Assembly (NCBI GenBank): GCA_016929175.1
Contig: JAFGJI010000112.1
Coordinates: 1 to 12,656 of the forward strand
From: Thermoplasmatota archaeon
GTDB taxonomy: Archaea; Thermoplasmatota; Penumbrarchaeia; Penumbrarchaeales; Penumbrarchaeaceae
Reading direction: 5' to 3'
DNA: 12,656 bases
Part shown: one piece after another, positions 6,802-12,656 of the stretch
Layout of the letters: each line of letters opens with the position of its first letter
Numbering within the stretch: the stretch's first letter is position 1
Notes under the pieces: model-generated
Databases searched by the model: none
Told to the model about the DNA's origin: nothing
The model's input: the letters and a program-made list of their open reading frames with translations, nothing else
Made by a program: the position numbers and the translations under genes

Positions 6802-8388
6802 ATGGGAGAAAAGAAACAGGAAGAGCCACACCTGTTCACCAGCATCACAAGGAAGACGCTGCTCATCCTCATCAACTTCCTCATGATGAGCGTGATAGGT
6901 ATCATCGGCTGGAAGTTCGTCGCAACTTACATGCCCCCTCCGATCGGCGGCATCCCGAATGAGATCGGGACCGTTGCCTCTGCCATTTCCTTCATAGGCC
7001 TGTTCTCGTTCCTTACCAACCTGGGGTTCGGAGCATCCCATGTAAAAAAAGTATCCGAGGGTGAGGATCTCGGCAGGTGCATCGGAACGTTCTTCACCAT
7101 CCAGGTGGTTTCGGTCACGGTCATGGTAGTAGTGGTCGTAGGAGCCCTCCTCTTCTGGAAACATGCCATGGGAAAAGGGTTTGAGACACCACGTTTCGAA
7201 TACACCGTGTATCTGCTCCTGGGTTACTATATCGCAAATAACCTTTCCACCGTCGGTCTGCAGACCTTCGTCGCCAAGGTCGAGATAGCGAAGAACCAGA
7301 TAGTCGTGCTGATCGGGTCCTTCGTCCAGCTGGTCGTCACCATCATTGTTGTTCTCAACACGGACGACCTTTATGTATACGCCGCGACGTTCATCGTTGG
7401 TGCATTGGTGAACCTCTTCATCTCTTTCGGCTACCTGACCAGATATCCCATTAAACCCCCGAGTTGGCGCCTCTTCAAGGGATATTTCGTTTTCTCCCTC
7501 CCCCTTTTCATGGTGTCGGTCCTTGCGACCTTAACCCCAAACATCGACAAGATCATGATCCAGCTATTCTGGGATTCCTCCAACGTCGCCATATACCTGG
7601 GCGGGCAGAAGTTCTCGGCCTACCTGATCACCATCTCGACCGGGCTTGGCATGATACTGTTCCCCACCTTCTCGGCCATGAAGACGAACGGGATGAGAGC
7701 CGAGATCAGGGAACTCATACGTTCATCGGAGAGGTTGATAGTGATGATCATGGGCCCCCTATGCGCCATCATCTTTGCCCTTTCCCTTCCCATCGTCACC
7801 ATCTTCGGGACGGGGGATTACTCAGCCTCGTATATGGTCCTTCAACCTCTAACGGTATGGGGGTTCCTCAAATCCCTGAACGCACCCTACAGCAACCTTA
7901 TGATGGGCATCGGTAAACCGTGGGTGCTCGTCGTAACATCTATCGTCAGTATAAGCTCCATAGTATTGCTCAACCTGATCTTCATTCCAAAGGACATACA
8001 GATCCTTGGAATTTCCCTCTTAGGCATGGGGCCCAGAGGTGCTGCGGTGGCCACCATGATCTCTGTTGTCTTGACGAACCTGATCTTCCGCCTGTTCACC
8101 TACAGGTACGTTAAGGTATTCTTCAATCCAAGATCGTTGAAGTTCGTCATCGCATCGATCATTACGGGTGGCGTGGTATTCACCCTGGAACATTTCTTCC
8201 CTGTGAAGAATCTCTTTGTCCTGATAGCTTACACCGGCCTAGGCTTGCTTTTATACCTGGGCTTGATAATGGTCATGAGGACGACCGACAAAAAGGATAG
8301 GGCACTGTTGTTGAACATATTGAATCCCTCGCTAATGGGAAGATACATCAAGGACGAACTAATGAACAGGAACGATGAGCGGCATTGA
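6802..8388 (+). CDS. MOP-superfamily polysaccharide flippase (Wzx-like)
   Basis: This is a 528-residue, strongly hydrophobic protein of the multidrug/oligosaccharidyl-lipid/polysaccharide exporter type, which moves lipid-linked glycans across the cytoplasmic membrane. Length and helix pattern (about 14 hydrophobic segments) fit Wzx/RfbX-like flippases. Typical features are the first helix LLILINFLMMSVIGIIGWKF, the PPIGGIPNEIGTVASAISF segment, LGFGASHVKK after helix 2, TPNIDKIMIQLFW at mid-protein, and GPRGAAVATMIS in the second half. A basic/acidic tail ends at DERH. The start ATG at 6802 has GGGTG 5 nt upstream. It is divergent from AMMECR1, and a broken glycosyltransferase follows 3 bp after its stop, which points to a glycan assembly pair. 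The substrate cannot be read from the sequence. A MATE drug exporter is less likely given the neighbour. Confidence 0.88.
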   Translation: MGEKKQEEPHLFTSITRKTLLILINFLMMSVIGIIGWKFVATYMPPPIGGIPNEIGTVASAISFIGLFSFLTNLGFGASHVKKVSEGEDLGRCIGTFFTIQVVSVTVMVVVVVGALLFWKHAMGKGFETPRFEYTVYLLLGYYIANNLSTVGLQTFVAKVEIAKNQIVVLIGSFVQLVVTIIVVLNTDDLYVYAATFIVGALVNLFISFGYLTRYPIKPPSWRLFKGYFVFSLPLFMVSVLATLTPNIDKIMIQLFWDSSNVAIYLGGQKFSAYLITISTGLGMILFPTFSAMKTNGMRAEIRELIRSSERLIVMIMGPLCAIIFALSLPIVTIFGTGDYSASYMVLQPLTVWGFLKSLNAPYSNLMMGIGKPWVLVVTSIVSISSIVLLNLIFIPKDIQILGISLLGMGPRGAAVATMISVVLTNLIFRLFTYRYVKVFFNPRSLKFVIASIITGGVVFTLEHFFPVKNLFVLIAYTGLGLLLYLGLIMVMRTTDKKDRALLLNILNPSLMGRYIKDELMNRNDERH

Positions 8389-8391
8389 GAA

Positions 8392-9519
8392 ATGCCGTGC
8401 GGATGTGGTCACACGAAGATAGCATGACTTCATTCAACCTTCACGGAAGATAACAACGGGGCTGAGAAACTCGTCTACCTCATGGTACGTGAGTTCGGAT
8501 CGAATATCTACACCTGCGATTTCAACGAGAGAGATAAAGGGTCTTACCCTGGGATCGAAAAATGCTCATCGTTGATTGGATCAAGCATCCGGGTTCCTTC
8601 ACTAGGATGCCCTATGCGGTCATGAAGAAGATGACAGAGAGGTTCGATATTGACGCGGATTTCCTTGTCTATTCGGGCAAGTTTCCCATTTTCCGCATCA
8701 GAAAGGACCCGTCCCTCTATCTTTACTATTGCTACACTCCAGAAAGAGGGTTCTTTGACCCAAGAGACAAGATTATGGAAAATATAAGAGGAGGGGGTTT
8801 CCCGAGGAACCTCATCGTATGATATTTTTTCAAAAGGACGAGAAAGCTCGATCTCGATCTCTTCAAGAATGTAGTGAAACAAAGGCATTTGATTAACAAC
8901 TCCACACTGATCATGGACCGTTACGAGAAAGCTTACGGGAAGCGCCCGAGAAGGGCTGTCGGGGCTCCGATCGAAACCGAGAATTATCGATGGAGGGAGC
9001 CCAAGGACTTCTTCTTCATAGCCGGGGGGCTGCGATGGAACAAGGGGGTAGAATGGCCGATCGAGCCGGTGTCAAGGGCCGGGCATGAACTGAGGATTGT
9101 TGGGGACAGCCCCACCCGAAAGGAACTCGAGGAGCTTGCCAGGAAGAAGAATGCCAATGTGGAGTTCCTGGGTAGGGTGGATGAGAAGGAGCTCATCGAT
9201 CTCTATTCACGAAGCAGGGCTTTCATATTCAACGCAAAGGAGGAGGATTTTGAGATGTTACCGCTCGATGCCATGGCCTCGGGTAAACCGGTATTGTGTG
9301 TTAGAGATGGGGGGGCCTCTCGAGTACCTCAATGAGAGGAATTCCATCCTCTTCGATGATATCGAAGGACTGGAGAGGGCACTCATGGGGCACACGAACC
9401 AGGACTACATCGAAATGAAAGAAAGATGTATAAAGGATGCCATGAGGTTTGACATACAGGAAGCTACCAGAAGGATAAAGGACAAGATAAGGAGTGTTCT
9501 AAAGGAATTCTATGAGTGA
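8392..9519 (+). pseudogene. Broken glycosyltransferase, GT4-like
   Basis: Pieced together, the frames give about 376 residues, a normal GT4 length. The N-terminal part reads KIA, stop, then LHSTFTEDNNGAEKLVYLM, where NGAEKLV matches the usual GGAERLV donor-domain motif. Later come LYYCYTPERG, LINNSTLIMDRYEKAYG, FIAGGLRWNKGVE, VEFLGRVDEKEL and EDFEMLPLDAMASGKPVL. Four lesions interrupt it: TGA at 8425-8427; one base missing in the A5 run at 8558-8562; TGA at 8820-8822; and one extra base in the G7 run at 9309-9315. The family E-x7-E motif is also altered (second Glu is Asp, and the Gly after EDF is Glu). It begins 3 bp after the flippase and probably shared its transcript. Either a decayed gene or one with sequence errors; four lesions plus motif drift favour decay. 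Confidence 0.82.
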
Positions 9520-9545
9520 GCTCGCCCTGTTCCATTTATCACCTG

Positions 9546-12500
9546 TTAGATCTTCCTGAGCAATCTCTTCTTGTAGGTTTGGAATTCCTCCTCGGTTATG
9601 GCACCTTCCATCCTGAGTTCATTCAGCTCGTGCAGGATCTCGACGGCAGATCTCGCTTCGCTTTTCATCCTTGCTTCCACAACCTCAGGTGTCCAGACCG
9701 GACTGTTGAACTGAGGCTCGACCTCAGGTTGAGGATACATCTCCCCCTCTCCAGCTGCCTCCGTTGGAAAAGGTTGTTTGTTCTCCATTATCATCTGGTC
9801 AATGACGGAGGAAACGGTTGGGGGGTTGGAAGTATCGGCAACGGCAGGGTAGACCTCGCCCTCCCTGAAGGGCAGATCGGGAACATTTTGCGTTGCCTGA
9901 TCCTGAGGGATAGGAGTTTGAACCCCGGTTTTCATCTGATCATGATAAGGACGGACATAAACAGAGGTTCCTGAAGTATCTGCGGTCATTGAAACTGCGG
10001 GGGGCAATTGACCTGCAGGTTCACGTAAGGCAGCAACAGGTTGAGGGAGCTCTTCAGGCTGTTTCATGAACGGTTCCAGTGCCGGTCTCTGAAGCTGGCC
10101 ACCACCGACCAATGAGGAGGAATAACCATCCGCAGCCCCCAGGGCCAGGAGTTCATGGCTACCAATCGGTGGACCTTCGGTAGGTGGTTCTTCGGCTTCG
10201 GGTCGGGACATTCTTCTGTAGATCAGGAGTCCTATGGCAAGGAGAACTGCAAGGACAGAGACAACAGCAATAATGATCAGGAAGGTCCCGTATGCGGACA
10301 TAAAAGAGCGTTCCTTATAAACCTCGATAGTGACGCTTGTTTCGATCCCTGCTCCTTTCTTGTCTGTTACATTCAGTACTATTTCGTATTCTCCTTTTTC
10401 GAGATAGAATTCCTGCATCATCCCTTTGCCAAGTGGTGAACCTCCTCTTTTAAACCAGTGATATGTCAGCTGGTCACCATAAACGATGTCGACATCCTCG
10501 GCATATCCCGATATTACTATCCTTTCGTTCTCTCTGTATCTCATCTTTTCTATTGCTATCGAAATGTTGATAGGGGCATCATTGACCGGAAGTACCTTGA
10601 ATGCAACTTCGCATTCGACCATGTATTCATTGTCCGATGCCGAGAAGGTGATTACTTCCTCACCATTCCAGTCCCTTAGCGGGCGGATCATAAGGCCTCC
10701 CTTTTCAGTGGATGTTAAATGAAAATTCTGTGGGGCCGAATGCTGTACATCCAATATGTCAAAGTCCTCGTCAAGGAACCAGGCCTGAAAATTGTCTATC
10801 TGATAGATGGTATCTTCGTAGAATTCTATCCTATCTGGAGGAGCCCCCAGGACTGGTGGATCGTTGGTATTGACGACCCGACTGGAAAAGTTCTTCTCAT
10901 CGTAACCCCCAACTCCGTCCGAGACGTTGATCACAATGTAGAACGGACCTACGTGGTTGTTGCGCGGGGTTCCCTTCAGGACACCTTCGTATCTCTTAAG
11001 GGTTAAAAAAGACACATTGGTCCTCATGCTCCATAGAAGCAGGTCGTCCGAAGGGTCTATATCGATCGCCTCCAATTTCAGCTCGAACGGAGAATCCTCC
11101 TCCAATTCGGCTGGGAAATCGGTCAGGATCTGGGGCGGATCGTTGACGTTGACCACACTGAAGGTGAAGTTCAATGTATCGGTCAGACCTCCGAGGTCCG
11201 TAACCGTCAATCCCACGAAATAGGATCCGATATCGGAATTCTTAGGGATCCCCGACAGATAACCTGTTGATGGATCCAATGAAAGGAAAGGAGCATCGGT
11301 ATCCATTGTCCAGGTGTGGATATCATCCGGATCGAGGTCAAAGACCTCCGGTTGAAGATCATAAAGATTGTCCTCATAGCAATTCTTCCGGGGGCTCCCT
11401 TTTATGGTCGGGGGGTCGTTCACGTTGTAAACAACGAATTTATCAGGAAATGTCTGCTCGACCTGGTCCCCCCAGAAATCTGTAAGGACCACCTTAACGG
11501 AATGGTTCCCCAGGAGAGCGGCCGAAGAGGGCACGATATCGAACTCCCATTTCCCGCTGGAGACATTTATCGCGACATCCTCAACATCGTTCGATGTCCA
11601 TTCTGCTGAGTTCTGGTGCTTGGTCAGAACGGTGACGTTCAATCTGTCGAGGATCCTTTCTGGATATTCGATGTGGATGGAGAAATGACCTTTGGAGATA
11701 TTGGAAATGAATCGTGGTCCTTCTAGATCGATTATCTTGGGGGGCTCCTTGGAGATCCAATCGACAGCCCAGGAGTCAAGGCTTACCCTTCTGGCTGTCT
11801 TGTTCTCAAGCTCCGCTCGAAGGATGATCGAGGGATGGTCGAGGGGGTCTATACCATCAAGGTATAATATCAATCCTGAAAAATCACTGTATCCTTCTAT
11901 AGGAGCACTGGTATTCCCATCTAGAATATAGTAGCTTACACTTGAAGGTTCAGTAACTACGTCTGATAGGTATGCCTTGTTCCAAAGCGTTCCAGGAGGT
12001 AAAGATATAGGAATGGAGTTTACATATCCATGTGAATCTTGGTTTTTTAGGGTCACAGAAAAACCATCGATGTGCGTATTTATCATCTGGCCAATCTTTT
12101 TAGATGTCAAGAAATGATCTGACCACATTCCTGTTGCATTCCATTCAACTCCCCACCCCTTTAGTATTGGAGTGTTGCCTGCTGTGCGCGATAGTTTTGC
12201 TTGAAGTACAATGCCATATATATCCAAGGTGTTTAATAATGATATATCGATCTCTGATGCTGTGCTATTATATGTAAAATCAGTTATAACTTCCAAATTT
12301 TCGTCAAGTATCTCTATGTCGATCTTTGAACCTGGATCTTCTTGTTTATCTATTTTTAAGGTGGACCACTTCCTGTTTAAAGGCAAATCTATCTTCTTTG
12401 AACGAACATAACCGGTTTTACTGTCATTCTCATCATATACTATTAAATCATCCCAAAAAGAAGTTGTATATACATTACTACCATGGGAATCTGTGGTGTC

Positions 12501-12656
12501 TATCTCAATCCTTCCAATCGATGTTGCTGAAGATATGAAATCAACATCTAACGCAGATCCTTTCAATGTCAAACCTTGATCATATATATAAATATTGGAC
12601 TTATCAATGGTGCAATCAAATTCGACCTTTACCAGATACCAAGTATTCGGATCTGC
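9546..12656 (-). CDS. Cadherin-like membrane-anchored surface protein with SHOCT-like tail (partial, N-terminus off the right edge)
   Basis: The frame is open from the right edge to TAA at 9546-9548: 1036 residues are visible and the start is missing. Order of parts, counted from the edge: 1-75 LamG/concanavalin-like module (NTWYLVKVEFD, then TSFWDDLIVYD); two similar beta domains, about 85-172 and 183-300; an Ig-like stretch at 305-410; four cadherin/CADG-type repeats bounded by NVNDPP, NVNDPP, NTNDPP and PVNDAP (about 411-694), with YLSGIPKNSDIGSYFVGLTV as a good CADG example; a PKD-like domain at 700-780; a membrane helix at 788-813 followed by YRRMSR; a Pro/Gln-rich cytosolic tail; and a SHOCT-like end at 1003-1036 (ILHELNELRMEGAITEEEF). 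Fifteen N-x-S/T sequons lie outside. It is convergent with the glycosyltransferase remnant, 26 bp away. Adhesion is inferred from the domains. Confidence 0.9.
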   Translation of the reverse strand, partial: ADPNTWYLVKVEFDCTIDKSNIYIYDQGLTLKGSALDVDFISSATSIGRIEIDTTDSHGSNVYTTSFWDDLIVYDENDSKTGYVRSKKIDLPLNRKWSTLKIDKQEDPGSKIDIEILDENLEVITDFTYNSTASEIDISLLNTLDIYGIVLQAKLSRTAGNTPILKGWGVEWNATGMWSDHFLTSKKIGQMINTHIDGFSVTLKNQDSHGYVNSIPISLPPGTLWNKAYLSDVVTEPSSVSYYILDGNTSAPIEGYSDFSGLILYLDGIDPLDHPSIILRAELENKTARRVSLDSWAVDWISKEPPKIIDLEGPRFISNISKGHFSIHIEYPERILDRLNVTVLTKHQNSAEWTSNDVEDVAINVSSGKWEFDIVPSSAALLGNHSVKVVLTDFWGDQVEQTFPDKFVVYNVNDPPTIKGSPRKNCYEDNLYDLQPEVFDLDPDDIHTWTMDTDAPFLSLDPSTGYLSGIPKNSDIGSYFVGLTVTDLGGLTDTLNFTFSVVNVNDPPQILTDFPAELEEDSPFELKLEAIDIDPSDDLLLWSMRTNVSFLTLKRYEGVLKGTPRNNHVGPFYIVINVSDGVGGYDEKNFSSRVVNTNDPPVLGAPPDRIEFYEDTIYQIDNFQAWFLDEDFDILDVQHSAPQNFHLTSTEKGGLMIRPLRDWNGEEVITFSASDNEYMVECEVAFKVLPVNDAPINISIAIEKMRYRENERIVISGYAEDVDIVYGDQLTYHWFKRGGSPLGKGMMQEFYLEKGEYEIVLNVTDKKGAGIETSVTIEVYKERSFMSAYGTFLIIIAVVSVLAVLLAIGLLIYRRMSRPEAEEPPTEGPPIGSHELLALGAADGYSSSLVGGGQLQRPALEPFMKQPEELPQPVAALREPAGQLPPAVSMTADTSGTSVYVRPYHDQMKTGVQTPIPQDQATQNVPDLPFREGEVYPAVADTSNPPTVSSVIDQMIMENKQPFPTEAAGEGEMYPQPEVEPQFNSPVWTPEVVEARMKSEARSAVEILHELNELRMEGAITEEEFQTYKKRLLRKI

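Noticed and set aside
6718..7164. N-terminal extension of the AMMECR1 frame
   Set aside because: It lies antisense to the flippase coding region, its composition is unlike the family, and family length fits a start at 6696.
8392..9519. TGA recoding (Trp or selenocysteine) in the glycosyltransferase
   Set aside because: TGA serves as the normal stop for eS1, pyrC, AMMECR1 and the flippase here, and two frameshifts also break the gene, so recoding would not restore it.
12570..12572. TTG at 12572 as start of the second surface protein
   Set aside because: The frame continues upstream to the edge with 28 residues that complete a LamG-like module (WYLVKVEFD), so the true start lies outside.

Overview
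The window looks archaeal, most likely from Thermoplasmatota or a related euryarchaeal lineage. The evidence is an eS1 (S3Ae-type) ribosomal protein gene, an archaeal-type AMMECR1 protein, TATA-box promoters about 25 bp ahead of probable transcription starts, oligo-T terminators, purine-rich Shine-Dalgarno sites, and two large secreted, membrane-anchored proteins with Ig-like or cadherin-like ectodomains. I cannot place it below phylum from the sequence alone.

Layout. (1) 1-3548, minus strand: a large type-I surface protein cut by the left edge. It has a signal peptide, about seven CARDB/NEW3-like beta-sandwich domains, one membrane helix, and a Pro/Gln-rich cytosolic tail that ends in perfect and near-perfect 66-bp (22-residue) tandem repeats. 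(2) 3549-3847: noncoding, holding the TATA box of that gene and several inverted repeats. (3) 3848-4603, minus: ribosomal protein eS1 with an unusually acidic C-terminal tail and its own promoter. (4) 4753-6696, minus: a two-gene unit, AMMECR1-family protein then dihydroorotase (pyrC), ending in a T9 tract. (5) 6802-9519, plus: a MOP-superfamily (Wzx-like) flippase followed 3 bp later by a family-4-like glycosyltransferase broken by two in-frame TGA codons and two single-base homopolymer indels. (6) 9546-12656, minus: a second large type-I surface protein cut by the right edge. It has a LamG-like module, a duplicated unassigned beta domain, four cadherin-like repeats, a PKD-like domain, a membrane helix and a cytosolic tail that ends in a SHOCT-like motif.

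How it fits together. The central block is housekeeping (translation, pyrimidine synthesis). Around it lie cell-surface functions: two heavily sequon-bearing ectodomain proteins, a lipid-linked glycan flippase and the remains of a glycosyltransferase. A role of the flippase and glycosyltransferase in N-glycosylation of such surface proteins is inference. I see no CRISPR array, insertion sequence, tRNA, rRNA or defence system. The most notable items are the recently duplicating cytosolic repeat, the SHOCT-ended surface protein with its AT-rich 5' half, the broken glycosyltransferase, and the structured intergenic segment 3640-3840.
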